Shown piece by piece: positions 47,258 through 60,084 of a stretch of 64,000 nucleotides of DNA. The notes below the pieces were generated by a model. That model had not been told where the DNA came from. It saw nothing but the letters and a program-made list of their open reading frames with translations, and searched no databases. The translations under genes and the position numbers were made by a program. Numbering within the stretch: position 1 is the stretch's first letter; every line of letters begins with the position of its first letter. This DNA is from Ignelater luminosus (taxonomy: Eukaryota; Arthropoda; Insecta; Coleoptera; Elateridae), in NCBI GenBank assembly GCA_011009095.1, contig VTPC01008130.1:24999-88998 (forward strand), read 5' to 3'.

Positions 47258-50200
47258 TACATGCATAAACACGTGAAATACGCACAGACGTTGCGCGTGT
47301 ACAAAGATGATAAGGGTATCTACTATTTTATCAGTTTGACTTTAAACTTGCCGCGAGTATACGTTACGTACGTTATTATTATTATTATCATCAGATAGGC
47401 TTTTACGTTAGGTATTTGATATTTTACCAACAGTCATTCTGTTTTAAAGACTCAAAAATTCTCACTATAATATGTGTGCAAATGCAAAATGCAACAATAC
47501 CTATAGATTTGAATCAAACGAAATTAGGATCTGAATACTAATCCTTGAGATCCAAAAATTAGTATGGATCTTTGAGTCAGTTTATATTTTTTCCTGGTGT
47601 AACAAACTTGTTCTGTGCTTTTTAAAGAGATTAGTCAAATTAGAAATAAAAGAAAAAATAAAAAACAATACTGTATCTATAGAGTACTATTTCTAGGGTA
47701 CCTCTTATAGAGAAAGCACACAAAAAATGAAAAAAATGTTATATTTGTATGTATGGGAATCTTCAACAAATAAAAAATATAAATTGACTGACTTCTCAGA
47801 TGTTTGCTGACTTAAGTAATCAAATATGGAGATACATTAGTAGAAAATTTTTCTATAAAAATGAATCAATGAAAAGCCAAAACAGAAAATCTAACATGTA
47901 CAGTAAAAGAACAGATGCAAGTAAAAGTAATGCATTTAAAAAAAAATGTACATTCTGATGTAGCCATAGAAAATAAAACACAGTCAAGTTAATAAGTTAT
48001 TTTATAATCGATGACATAACAAAGAAACAAATTAAAAACAGAAATATGTAAATTACACAAGAAATTAAAAAACAAACAGTCAAGTTTAAACTGATTATAA
48101 TAATTATCCAAGCATAAATCTAGAAATTCCTAAATTGGTGGTATTATAACAAAACGATAATAGCCCCTATTGATCGTTTTCCTTGTTAATTAATTAGTTA
48201 TTCACCAAATTAGTTCAATGATTTGATTACAACAGCATGAAACAAGGACACCAACAATACAAACGAACTGACAGACAATCTGCTTATTTTAATTAAAAGT
48301 AATTTACAACAGATTAATCTTCTTATAATTTTTATGTTTAGATGTGTTTAGAAGAAAAACCAACACAAACAATTAACTTCTTGTTAATTCAAAGAAACCA
48401 ACTACAAAAAAGTTATCATAGGTCAAATTATCTACTTAATAAAACAGGTAAAACTAGTAGAATCACAAAAACTAATTTGAACTCGTATTCTAAAAATTCA
48501 GCTCATCAAAACAGCAATCAAAACTATTCCAAAAAATGAAGAGAACTTTGGCAGACTTTTCAAGACATTTAAAATAAAAATCTTGAAAATCTGAATTTAT
48601 TATATTCTAAACAGTTGATGTACACGAAATGAAAAAGAAAAATCAAAATTTTCCATTTGCAATCATTACAGGTCAAAGTACTTTGACTTGATACATAGAA
48701 AACGTAGAAAAAAAATAAAATCATTCGTTTTATTTCTTGTGAAATCACCACTGTTTTGATGAAACTTGACAAGAATTAATCTGTTGGGGGTCTTTGATGT
48801 CATTCTTACAGGACACAAAAACAAATTTATTGATTAAGTAATGATGATTTCGATTTCATTATCGGATCAATACAAGAACATGTTCAGTTATATTGTATCA
48901 TTTAAATTTTTCAAGGCAATCAAACGATTATGTAATAATAATTAGAATGTAAAAGCGCAGTAAATAATAACTCCTAAGATATATAATAAAATAATAAATA
49001 CATGAATCATGTTACGGAAAGCTCGCGTTTCACGCTTAATAACTACTATTTACAAAAACCAAGAATAGAAAATAAATAAATATAGAAAAACGTTAAAAAA
49101 AGTGTGTAAGTGATAGAGATATTGTTTCATTAGTCGTCTGTACGTAAAGATTATTTCCACGATAGAAATAATTAAAAACAATATTTATTTTTATATTCCA
49201 ATGCAGCAATAAGTGATATGGATATATCTGTTTATAAACTAGAGAAAAGCGTATTTTCTTATTCATTTAACATAATCAAAAAAATTTGGGATCAGTAGCG
49301 TTACAGGGTAATTACAATTACAACAAACATGATCACGATCTTTGCATGCATGGCTATAATAAAAACAAGTTTATTTTAGGATTACTTTGGACGTAATAAA
49401 ACCAGATAACAATTACATTATTCTTTTCGAACTTTTTAAATGGAAATTATAAACCGACATCATTATCGAAGCTTCATTATTAATAACAAATTTTAAAATC
49501 TTGACAATATCTACTTAAAATTTTATGAAAAAAAAACTAGGTTTCGATCATTTCCGCTTTTACATAACATCAAATAATACGAGATAAATTCTCAATTTTG
49601 TCGTTGTGTTATCGGTTATAATTGTTTCGTGTTTTGCCTATTATAAGCATTCTATAAAAAATAATACAGGATATTCTATATTTCCCTAGTTTTTCTTTTT
49701 ATCTTAACGAGGGAAATATTGATTTTTAAAACTGGGGCGATTCGCGTGCGCAAATATATCGCGTCGGCACGTCTTGTGTTTAAACACAAAAATAATTTTT
49801 TTAAAATACAATACTGTACTTAAAAATATCTTAAGGAGACATTGGAAGTATTTATAGCGAAGATCATGCCGATTGCGGATGAATATTTAAGTATGCACGT
49901 GTTTTTTCCATAATTAAGTGGCGCAAAAGGGACTGACATGCGCAAAATTATGTAATATTTGTTTCTATAAAGGAAATAAATTAAAGACGAACAAAAATCG
50001 ATCTTGCAAATTTATTGACGGAAATGGGGCAAGCGAAAACTGACCGTACATAAAAAAAATCTGTTGCTACGTTGCGTTGTTGCATACGTATACGCCGGTC
50101 AACTTGGATTTGGGCTGTTTTTGCTATAAGTAGATAGTAGAGAAAATTTCTTACCAAGCTTAGAATACTAGTATTTCCTTATTTTTGAGCAAATACTGTT

Positions 50201-51255
50201 TAGGTTGCTGAGAGAAGGTTTCGCTTAATGAAGTTTGATTCCTATTTTTGATATAATATTGACTTTTCTGCGTATTGCTGTTTAGGTAGATTTTTAATTT
50301 ATATTCACGAAAACACCGCTGCGAGCACAACCTGCACATCCAACTACCAATCTCAAAGTGCTGAAATGAGCAAACGAAGGTTTTCCAAGCGCATGTTACG
50401 TTTCTGATTGGTGTATAGGGTGTATACGCAAACCCATTTTGTACTTCTTTGATATCCGACACGTCGTTCAAGTTTGATTCGCTTTAACATCGGTGAGTTT
50501 ATGTTATCTCCTTTTTGTACCAGTAGACGTTTGAGAAAACTACGAAAGTACTTTTCAGGAGTAGGATAAAACCTTTCCATTCAACGATTTTTGCAGTGAT
50601 TAAAATATTAATAGTCTAGACGTTGTTAATAATTAAATTACAAATTAGATCATTATTGTATTATTTATCTTTTTTTTTTGTATGTGAGTACGATTAAAAG
50701 TTATTTTGGTTCAGTGTTCTCTATCACATTATTATGTTAGGAACTGTACAACAGTTTATTGTAATAATTTTTTCTACAGTAAATAACATTAAAAAATAAC
50801 AGTCAATAAAACAATAAAAATTGATTAATTAATATCCAATAAAATTGAATACTATTGTAATACATTCCTTATCATAAAGTTATCAAATCCAATAACTTAT
50901 GAATAATTACAATCTTAAAAATGAACATTTTCTCAAAAAAAATTCAAAATTTAAAATTGCCGCGCCTCTATAATGCCCCACTTTTAACCAAACATAACCT
51001 GTAAAAATCAAATCTTTTAATTAAAATATTTATGGTTATATTATACTTTATTGATTATATCGCATAAACGAAGTGATTTTGTAATACTTTACGACATGTG
51101 TAACAATCTACAATTACAGCAATACCAATTAGTCTTCCTTTAAAATTAAAATTCTGATGTCCCACCAAAGAATCTAGGTCAGCTTTCTCTGACCGACTTT
51201 CTTTAAACTTGCGGCCAGTATACACCATAAAGTTTTTTTCGTTACCTCTTCAAAG
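47258..51255. other. Intergenic region upstream of PDSS2 copy 1
   Basis: AT-rich sequence with an ATT microsatellite at about 47370-47390. The stretch at 49720-50580 is GC-richer. Its minus strand carries two overlapping short frames (50160-50471 and 50353-50580) that I do not recognise; they could belong to a first exon of an unseen gene or be chance. The last 150 bases should hold the PDSS2 copy 1 promoter. Confidence 0.45.
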
Positions 51256-52571
51256 ATGAATTTACCGAAATTGAAATATATCTTGTTTTATAAAGATCTA
51301 TTACCACATGCTACTCTTGGTGCGGGGTGGTGTGTAAGTAAAAAACACATTCGATACATAAGTCGTACAAATGCTCCATTAGCTAAAGTGGCTCAGTATC
51401 AAAAACCTGATTGGAATCGTGCCGTAAGTGAAGCTGAAAAAATTGTTGGATATCCCACATCATTTTTAAGTTTGCGTTGGTTACTTAGTGATGAAATTGC
51501 CAATGTTGCTTTGCATTTACGAAAATTGGTTGGATCTAATCATCCCTTACTTAAAACGGCCAAGTAAGTGTGGATTTGCTTATTTCCTGAGGATCTTTTA
51601 ATAAGATATATTTTAGGGGTTTATTGTATAATGGGAAGAATAATATGCAAGCATGGGGTTTGATTGTTTTGTTGGTATCAAAAGCAGCGGGCCATACTGC
51701 CGATGTGCCTGATTTGGAACAAGATAAGGCTGCTGGTGTGTTACATAGCCAGCGTGCTTTAGCTGAAGTTACTGAAATGATACGAACAAGTCATTTGGTT
51801 CATAAAGGATTGGTAAATTTGCAACACTCATCTGCAGAAGATTCAAGCGATATGATGTTTGGTAATAAAATAGCCTTGTTAAGTGGTGATTATTTATTAG
51901 GTAACAGTTGTGCTGAACTTGCTGGCTTGCGAAATCAAGAACTGGTACTACTAATGAGTTCAGCTGTACGCGATTTAGCAGAAGCTGAATTTGTTGGACC
52001 CAGGGATAAACAAAACAATCCTTTACCATCTAGACCACTAGCAAATGTTGAATTTAAGCATTTAAATGATAAGGGTTTGGAACCTTTGATTGTAAGTGAA
52101 GCTTTGGGAAATGCACAGGCTGAATGGACATTGAGACATGTTCTTAGCGCTGGAAGTTTATTGGGAAAGTCATGCCAAGGTACATTGAAATTAGCAGGAC
52201 ATTCGGTGGAACTGCAAAAGCAAGGCTATTTGTTTGGTAAACATTTGGCATTAGCCTGGCAGGCATGTTTAGATCGCGAACCGTTTATGCCTGGTAGTTC
52301 AGGGCCATTCAGTCTTGTGTGTGCTCCTGTTATGTTTCATTTACAGCATGATCCAAGTTTGTATGAAGAAATTGAAAAAGGTCAAGATGATGTACTAGAT
52401 GTTGATTATGAAGCAGTACGCAAAGCAGTTTTAGAAGGGCCAGGATTAGATTTGACGCAAAAATTACAGAGGGAGCATTCACAGGCTGCATTGGATGTTT
52501 TGAATCAGTTGCCGCCTTCTGATGCACGTACTGCTTTGGCAAATATTATAGCAGCTATCCAAGATATTTGA
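51256..52571 (+). CDS. PDSS2: PDSS2 copy 1: prenyl diphosphate synthase subunit 2 (ubiquinone side chain)
   Basis: Two exons, 51256-51563 and 51617-52571, give 420 aa. PDSS2 pairs with catalytic PDSS1 in the mitochondrion to make the long prenyl tail of ubiquinone. Family landmarks are [15 protein letters not shown] near the start, [53 protein letters not shown] and, at the end, [12 protein letters not shown]. The DDxxD aspartate motifs of catalytic synthases are missing, as expected for subunit 2. The DDVLD near residue 375 is outside the catalytic position. The N-terminus (about 45 aa, basic and hydrophobic) fits a mitochondrial presequence. The single intron sits after LLKTAK, at the same place as in copy 2. 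ATG 51256 is the first in frame. It looks intact. Confidence 0.92.
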
Positions 52572-52593
52572 AAAACTAACCATAAATATTTTA

Positions 52594-52599
52594 AATAAA
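52594..52599 (+). terminator. Poly(A) signal of PDSS2 copy 1
   Basis: AATAAA lies only about 22 bases after the stop, which would give a very short 3' UTR. A later signal may be used instead. Confidence 0.4.
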
Positions 52600-52792
52600 A
52601 GAAATAATATGAAACAAGGGGACCATTATAATAATATCATAAATCATTAATCTTTTAATTCCATATCACGGAATTATGTAAAAGTGACATTCGATGGATG
52701 ACAATTTTATGGTACTAATAAATGTCAAAGGTTGCTACGACCTTCCATGCAAAAAAAAGAGTTAAATTTTTGACAGCAGTATTAGTTGATGC

Positions 52793-52884
52793 TTGTGACT
52801 AAAAGCAGATAACATACTAATATGCTACCAATGAAAAAACTTCTGATTGGTAGCATGATAGTGGGCTACCTGCTCCTGGTCGCA
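52793..52884. repeat. Short double hairpin, MITE-like
   Basis: The outer arms TGTGACTAAAAGCAGATAAC and the inverse TGCGACCAGGAGCAGGTAGC enclose an inner pair GCTACCAAT/ATTGGTAGC. The AGGAGCAGG end resembles the GCAGCAATT-ended MITE family. Confidence 0.5.
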
Positions 52885-53251
52885 GCCAATCTTTTCGATG
52901 ATCTTTAATGATGTAAAATTATTTTATTACTTATATTACATTAGAAGTTAATAAGAATGCAAATTTATTATAATTATTATAAAATGTTGAGGGGGAATCA
53001 ACATCATGGAGTATAATTTAAAGCATCTTAAAATGATATTTTCAGTATTAACTTGAATTCAATTAAAAGTTTGACAATAATAATAAGCTAACAGGAAGGT
53101 CAGATGAAGGACCTGTGTAGTACTTATCTGTTAAAATAATACATTTTTAAGATGCCTATCTAAGTGCCTTAAGTAAACAATATCATTCCAATACCAAAAA
53201 GTCTCATTTTTATGTAACTAGAGTTTATTATGTAATGTGACTGTATAGTGT

Positions 53252-53381
53252 ATATTGCTGCCAAAAAAAAAAAAACTAGAGCAACTTCATTATCAAGTAG
53301 TCTGAAAATACATTAAAATAAACAGATTTTCAGACTGCTTGATAATGTATTGTTCCAGATTTTGTTTTTGGCAGCAATGGT
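53252..53381. mobile_element. Hairpin MITE with GCTGCCAAAAA ends
   Basis: ATTGCTGCCAAAAA, then CATTATCAAGTAGTCTGAAA, is mirrored by the inverse of CATTGCTGCCAAAAA and CATTATCAAGCAGTCTGAAA. The arms are about 60 bases with a short AT-rich loop. Confidence 0.65.
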
Positions 53382-55489
53382 ACCTACTTAATTGTTTTTT
53401 TTTTATTTTTGCATTATCTGTTATTGTAAGAATAATATGAGTGATAATGTGAGGGATTTTTATTTATTTTCTAGGTATTTTTTATACCTACAAGAAATAA
53501 ATATTTTATTATAAATAATACCAAGAGTATTTTATTGATTTTTATATAAAAGGTGGTTGTGGCTTTTATCTTATATCTTACGCATACTGTATTGTGCAAT
53601 ATATTGTTATTTATATTTTTAATATAAAATCTTTTACTTAAAATGTTTTTCATTTCTTTTTTGTAAATAACAGTTTTATTGAGTTTGATGCGTAATTGCG
53701 TATCTCACGTAAGTGTAAGTATTAATTTTAAGCTCTGATGGATAGATTAATCATCTGAAATTTGAAGGAAAAAATATATTAAAAAATAATTTCCTGCAAA
53801 GCCAATTTGTTGCTTATCTTATACGGTATCACAAAAACAGTTTATAACTCTCATTTTAGGCTAATATCAAAATAACATATTTAATTACCAATTATGTTTA
53901 ATGGTGGACAAAATTATGTTTACACCAATTCTTACAGCATCACATATAGTGCATACTTAATGAATTGTTGAGATGATGTCAAACAATTTATAAATGCTTT
54001 CATATAGATAATTTGATTAATGCGTTAAGATTATTATTATTCTAATGGATAAATAATGATTTGTAAAATTTTCATTTTTTCATGGCTTGCATAATTTATT
54101 ATTTTCTACACTTTTTTCCAGGAGCTATAAGTATATGACAAAAAATGAAAGAATAAAAAAGTACAAGATGTATATAAGATAACTGAAATAAAAGTAATTT
54201 ATACGTTATTATTTACTTTTAATATTGTTTCTGCTGTAGTGAACATTTAATTTAACTTACAATTATCATAATATTTTAAATAATCTTGATTCGTATTATA
54301 TAATTCATCCGCTGGAATCATCAAAGCTATATTTTAAGGTCATATGATAAGAACTTGACAAAAAATGTTTCTGAAGTATTTTAAAATACTTATGTAAAAA
54401 AAGTGTTATCTAGTTTACAATTAATATCTTCTGTAGATTTTTAGATAATTTTATAAGTAACAAAAATATATCTACATGAGCTGTAATTAGTAGCGTTGTT
54501 GGTGAAAGTCTCCTGGACAATTGGCAGTAAACATCAGTCTCAGAATTTAATCTTCAGTTTCTATTATAATGTTCCTTAAATATTCATAATAGTGTGGGGA
54601 TGATTGCAGTAAACTTCAGATTTGAGATTAAATATGGAGACTTGGTAGAGTAAATCTTCATTCTGTGGTAGCAAACAGTTTTCTATGTAAACTTCACAAA
54701 ATTCATTTTCAAACCTATTTGATTGATGTCCACAATCAGAATAGATAGATAAATACTTTTGTTTCTACAATTATTCTTTATCTCCTTCATTGTCAATAAT
54801 TACGGTTATATACCATCTACTTTTTTACATATTCTGTTTTCTTTTTTGCACATATTCTATGCTTCATTTCTCCTGGAATTATATTGAATCTAGTCTTCTT
54901 TGCTTTTTGTACACATTTATATTGCTTTCGTTTCTATTTTCTGGTGCATCTTTATTTTACAATTTCCAATAAACTATTCTTGCATATGATCTCATCTACT
55001 ACCTTTATAATGATTTTTTTTAATTGTTTCGATTCAGTCGATATCTACTACCTCATCCTCACTTTCCACTATTGTTGACTGAAATCATATGTGATATTCT
55101 ACTATACCTGTCTATCTTCTTTCAATTTACTGTCATACTATCTTATTTAGTGTTTACATTCATAGCTATGTTATTTTTGTCCGTCATTTGTTCATCAATA
55201 TGTATCTGTTCGTATCTTATGTCCTAGTGCCTTTCAAGTTATTTTATGGTTTAGTTGGAATTTAAACTTCATACTTACTGCATAGTATACATTAATCTAT
55301 GCATTGTAGCCAGGTTTACTATTTTTTAAAAGATACAATTTCTAAAAATAATTTGAAGAATGTATCATTTATTGATTTTGATTTTCCAGTAAAATGTTGG
55401 GAAATCACACTTCCAAATAGATTATATTACAGAGTTGGACTGATCTGGGGGACTAGGAGTGTAGAGATTCTGAGATTAAACCAGTCTTA
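53382..55489. other. Intergenic region between the two PDSS2 copies, first part
   Basis: AT-rich sequence. The open frames at 54790-55227 are rich in F, S, L and Y with no pattern and overlap one another, as expected from T-rich DNA. I see no gene. Confidence 0.55.
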
Positions 55490-56015
55490 GGGCAAAATAG
55501 GGCCGAGATCTAAAATCCCAAACCAAACCTTTTGCCAGGTAATTTCTACCGACCAGTCACTGACTCCTTTGCTACCAAAAGCTAACTTTTACCGACCATG
55601 GCCACTTGAGTTATTCGCTAATTTTTACCGACGTATTTGTCGCTAAGAGTCAATCTTTACAGACCAATATCACCAACTTATTCGCTGTCAAGGTCACCGA
55701 ATTTGTTGCCTCCAAGAATCAGTTTTTGTAAACCAAGAAAATCGACTTTTTTCTGCAGACTACATCACCGATACTTTATTCCGCCAGGACCTAAGTTTTA
55801 TACATCAAGGTGATCACGAACTTCTTCGCCGCCAAGCGAGCTAATTTCTATATATCAAGATTCTTATGCTTCTTCTGCACATAGTTCAAATGAACGGAAT
55901 TTGGAAACAAACATTTCTGGAAGTTGCCGAAGCCGTAATTTCTTCCAGTTTTTGCGATTAGGAGTCTTAGGGCTTATATTAAAGTCAAGATCCAAAATCC
56001 CAACGTTTTGTCAGG
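55490..56015. repeat. Degenerate tandem array bounded by direct repeats
   Basis: About six or seven loose units of roughly 45-70 bases each contain a TAA(T/C)TTTTACCGACCA-like phrase and several a TTCGC(C/T)GCCAAG-like phrase (55540-55880). The array lies between two related blocks, 55487-55540 and 55968-56016, which share TTAGGGC, AAGATCCAAAATCCC and TTTTGCCAGGT (TTTTGTCAGGT in the second). Confidence 0.5.
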
Positions 56016-56814
56016 TTAAATAAATAAGTAATTTATTGTTATTTCATCATATAGGAACCAATGATCGCTATTACAGCCTCCTGGGCCAAACTGGTCCATC
56101 AGGTTAATTTTGAATTATTAGGACACCTTCACAAGTAACTGTATGCATTCTTCTAGTAATGTATATGCAGCATATTATTTAATACTGAACTATCTATTTA
56201 TGAATTTTTAACTGCTGCCAAATCTTACATTTAAAGATATTGTGCAGGCCAATATATGTTTCAATCATCAAACCTAGAGTCTCTAATAAAAGTAAAAGAT
56301 TTTCACTTTTTCAGTAGGGCCAACACAGCACACAGGTAGTAGGCGTTTTAGGCACAGCCTAAAGGGTGTCATTTGTTAATAAGAGGTATCTAAGAAAGTA
56401 AGCTGGGGAACCCTTCAAGTCTATTTTGAACTCAGGCCCAGCTGTAGCAAAGACATAATGTAGTAGAAAGTGAATCTCTGCTTAAGTGCGCTGGTATGCT
56501 TTGAGCCAACCCTGATTCTTAGATTACCATTTCGCTCCTGAATATCTGCCTTGTCGACAACTAAAAGATAGAATCTTCATGTATTGAGATGAATACGAAC
56601 TTTAACGCTATAGTTTTAGTTTTATTATGCAGAGATGATCCAAAAAAACCTTTAGGTTTAGTTTGTGATATTTATTAATTTGAGAAATTAAATTGGTAGA
56701 TACCATTTTGCAGTATATCCCAAAAATTAGGAAATTATAATTGATAAGTTCTCTGCGGTGATAAAACATTTATGACACATCCTATATTCTAAACTAGGTA
56801 AGTATACTTATATA
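56016..56814. other. Intergenic region between the PDSS2 copies, middle part
   Basis: No gene or clear repeat recognised. Confidence 0.5.
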
Positions 56815-57041
56815 TGTATCAGATAGAGAAGGCAGTGTGAATTATCCAAATTGACGCGAATGTTTGTCGCCATAGGCGTATCACAAACAAAACAAGACAG
56901 AAGAGCAAAGTGCAAACACTTGTATACAATCAGACGAACGTCAATGTAATATGCAGCATGCCCCGATTTGCAAAATGAACTCGACCAAACAGTTTTATGT
57001 TTCCGCGCTGATGATTCACACTGCCTTCTCTATCTGATACA
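56815..57041. mobile_element. MITE with perfect 28-bp inverted termini
   Basis: TGTATCAGATAGAGAAGGCA, then GTGTGAAT, is present unchanged and inverted at both ends. If TA is the target, the element proper begins at TCAGATAG. The 227-base interior is GC-richer than its surroundings and non-coding. Confidence 0.75.
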
Positions 57042-57092
57042 TTTTTACCACAGAATAGTAAGCTTATTATTCTGTGTTTTTACCTATCTATA

Positions 57093-57590
57093 TACAGGGT
57101 GATCATTTTACAACTTCCCACTCTGAATATCTTGAAAACCAAAAAAGATATTGGAATAAATCTAAGGGTATTTTCTTATACATGAAGGGGGAAACTAAAC
57201 TATGTACAAAGTTTTTGATTAAGATTCTACCCTTAAGCTAAGCTCCAGCCACATCCACTTTAAAATATTAAATTGGATGGTATGGCACGTAGCACATAAA
57301 ATTAAAGGTTTGCAATACCAGAATGCAATGGTGTTTGAAATAATCAAATCGGCCGATCGGTTTTCGAAGAATTACTTTTTTAATTTTATAATAAACGTAC
57401 ATTATTAAATTTATCGTAATAGAAGCTCGAATTGCAATCCATTGGTTTCTAGGCAATGATAAAACCTATTTTACTTTACTTATCTAAAATTACAATGAAT
57501 TACATTTATCATTGCCTACAGCAACCAATGGAGCGCAATTCCAGCATCTATTACGATAAATTTAATAATGAACCTTTATTATGATCACTC
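57093..57590. mobile_element. Inverted-terminus element with an internal 75-bp hairpin
   Basis: The outer ends CAGGGTGATCATTTTAC and the inverse ACATGAGTGATCATAATAA match weakly. Inside, arms of about 77 bases (57391-57467 and 57502-57579) share ATTATTAAATTTATCGTAAT, CCATTGGTT and AGGCAATGATAAA. It may be two nested elements. Confidence 0.5.
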
Positions 57591-57656
57591 ATGTATAATA
57601 GCTGTGCAATCAAAAATTATAAATTCCATGTTGTATTGAATACCTACAATCAAAAA

Positions 57657-57945
57657 AATCTGGGAATGCAAAGCATAACCATAACGAACTCCGTATACGC
57701 ATCTTTTATTTTTTGATGTAGATTGCGATTCTAAAATAAAAAAGAATTTTTTCAAAGTTTTTTCAAATTTTGGCGCCCATTTTGGCCATGTTCTCGAAGA
57801 GTTATCAAAAAAACGAAGACACCACGTTGTCTTTAGTTTTTGATGTAGAATCCAAATCTGAAGTCGAAATTTCAAAATTTAAAAAGAGACAGACAAACAC
57901 ACAGACTTCGCAAATTCAGTAACGACTCCTTTGGAGTTTGTTGAT
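57657..57945 (+). repeat. Dispersed repeat, copy 2
   Basis: It shares with 19350-19710 the opening ATCTGGGAATGCAAAGCATA, the phrase CACGTTGTCTTTAGTTTTTG, GATGTAGAATCCAAATCT and the closing CGCAAATTCAGTAACGAC. One extra A in a run shifts the frame that is open in copy 1. It is shorter because only one of the two tandem units is complete. Confidence 0.65.
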
Positions 57946-58714
57946 AAATTTTAAATCTCTGTTTTTGTATTCATTGGATGCAGTTTTTTTCTGTATCGCC
58001 AACCTAATAAATATTGAATCACTAAAGCTCAATCGAGTTTTTTAAATTTAAAATAAATTGTTGATTTACATTTTAAAATTAAACCCTATCACTAAACATT
58101 CTGGAAAATAATTTAATGTAAATTCGTGTAGTTGATAATTCCAAGTAAGAGAAAAAAGTTTTCTTCACAAAATCTGCAGGGATTCAAATAATTATCCCGT
58201 TTACGATAATTTTCTGTTTCCTTTAAAATCGAGTTAAATTGTAAAGTTGTAATTGTTCTCATTGCTTATTCTTATTTTATCTTTTGTATAAATTAATGTT
58301 AATAAGCAACAACAAAAATTTTTTAAAATCGTCATAGTTCTAATCGTTTATATTGCAGAATATTTGAACTACTACAGTAGTTCTAACCGATGAAATTCAA
58401 ATGTTAACCATTTTTTAAATTCAAAAAAATTCTTATCTTTAACTTTGCTTCTTTTTTAAATACACTTTAAACAGTGTTATCACTTTATTTATGTGTGCAA
58501 TGACGTTGAATAATTTCCACACATAATGATGTAATTAGCTTGTGTCTGCGCAATACCATTTAAACTACGCGACGCCTCATAGTTATTTTAAACGTCTCTT
58601 TGCAGGGCGTCGCGATGCAGATACATGTTTATTTGTGGTTATGTTTTAATAAAGAATCTACAATATATAAAAAGCTTTCGAGTGCTTAGCGCAATTAATT
58701 TAATTGACCACAAA

Positions 58715-59965
58715 ATGTTACAATCAAGCTTAATTTTGCTTAATCGACAAGTAGTTGCACAAAGATTAACAAGGTATTATCGGATAGCATCTAAACAGAA
58801 TTCTGATTTAAATCATGCAGTAAGTGAAGCAGAAAAAGTTGTTGGATATCCGACTTCATTTTTAAATCTTCGGTGGTTGCTTACTGATGAGTTGGCTAAT
58901 GTTGCATTACATTTCCGTAAACTAATTGGTACAAATCATCCTTTACTTCAAACAGCAAGGTAGATACATTTGATATTTAATTTTTCTCTGTTTACAAATT
59001 TAATTGAATTTTCCAGAAAACTTTTTATAGGCAATGCTATGCCGGCATGGGGATTAATTGTACTTTTAATTTCTAAAGCTGGTGGATTAAATACATATTT
59101 TCCTGAAAATGAAAGGGATGCAACAGCAGGTGTTTTACATAGTCAGAGAGCTCTAGCTGAAGTCACTGAAATGATACGCACAAGTAATTTAATACATAAA
59201 AGTTTATTAAATATGGATGAAAAAACCAAAGGAGATATTATGGATCTTAATTTTGGAAATAAGATTGCTTTACTTAGTGGAGATTATTTATTAAGTAAAA
59301 GTTACCATGAACTTGCTTGTTTAAGAAATCAAAATCTAAATGAATTAATGTCTTCCGCTTTAAGAGATTTAGTTGATGCTGAATTTATTTGCCCCCGTGA
59401 TAAACAAGATTTACCACTTCCTAGTAAACCTATAAATACACAAACTAATGTAACAATTGTTGATCATTTTGATACAAAACCTTATAATATAAGTGAAGTC
59501 CTAGGTAATCCTTATGCAGAATGGACTTTAAGAAATATTTTAGGTGGTGCTAGTTTATTAGGTAAATCTTGTCAGGGTACTTTGAAACTAGCACGTCATC
59601 CTGAAAATGTTCAAGAGTTAGGATATTTATTTGGTAAAAACTTAGCATTAGCATGGCAGGCACAACTTGAACAAGAAGCTTTCATCTCAACTAGTGGTTC
59701 GGAAAATTTTAGTCTTGTGTGTGCTCCTGTTATGATTCATTTACATTATGATTCTGGTTTGTATGAAAAAATAGAAAAAGGAAAAGATGATGTAAGAGAT
59801 ATTGATTATGAAGATCTGAGAAGAGCTATTCAGAATGGACCTGCCTTGGAAAAAACAAAAGAACTGCAAAAAGAACTTTCTTGTAATGCTTTAGATGTAT
59901 TATTTAAATTACCTTGTTCGGATGCTCGTACTGCCCTTGAAAATATTATTAATACAATGTTGTAA
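58715..59965 (+). CDS. PDSS2: PDSS2 copy 2: tandem paralogue
   Basis: Exons 58715-58959 and 59017-59965 give 397 aa. It has the same landmarks as copy 1 ([77 protein letters not shown]) and the same intron position, after LLQTAR. Over the conserved 47-residue block around this intron the two copies agree at 38 positions. No aspartate-rich catalytic motif is present. The frame extends upstream to an ATG at 58625, but ATG 58715 gives a typical basic, acid-free presequence ([20 protein letters not shown]) and is preferred. Codon use is more AT-rich than in copy 1. Both copies look functional; the two may be a housekeeping and a specialised (for example tissue-limited) form, which is inference. 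Confidence 0.9.
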
Positions 59966-60078
59966 TTGATATCTTTCTCTATTTTAAATTTTTGTATTCT
60001 TTTGTAAGTATGTATGTATTTTGTAAGTTGAATTAATGATTTCTTATGATTTAGTTATTATAATCTTACTTGCATTAA

Positions 60079-60084
60079 AATAAA
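60079..60084 (+). terminator. Poly(A) signal of PDSS2 copy 2
   Basis: AATAAA lies about 115 bases after the stop in AT-rich sequence. Confidence 0.45.

Noticed and set aside
52386..52409. DDVLD in PDSS2 copy 1 as a catalytic aspartate motif
   Set aside because: It lies near the C-terminus in a variable region (DDVRD in copy 2), not at either of the two aspartate-rich positions of prenyl synthases. Subunit 2 proteins lack those motifs.
54790..55227. Overlapping open frames rich in F, S, L and Y
   Set aside because: They arise from T-rich DNA, overlap each other in several frames and show no family motif.
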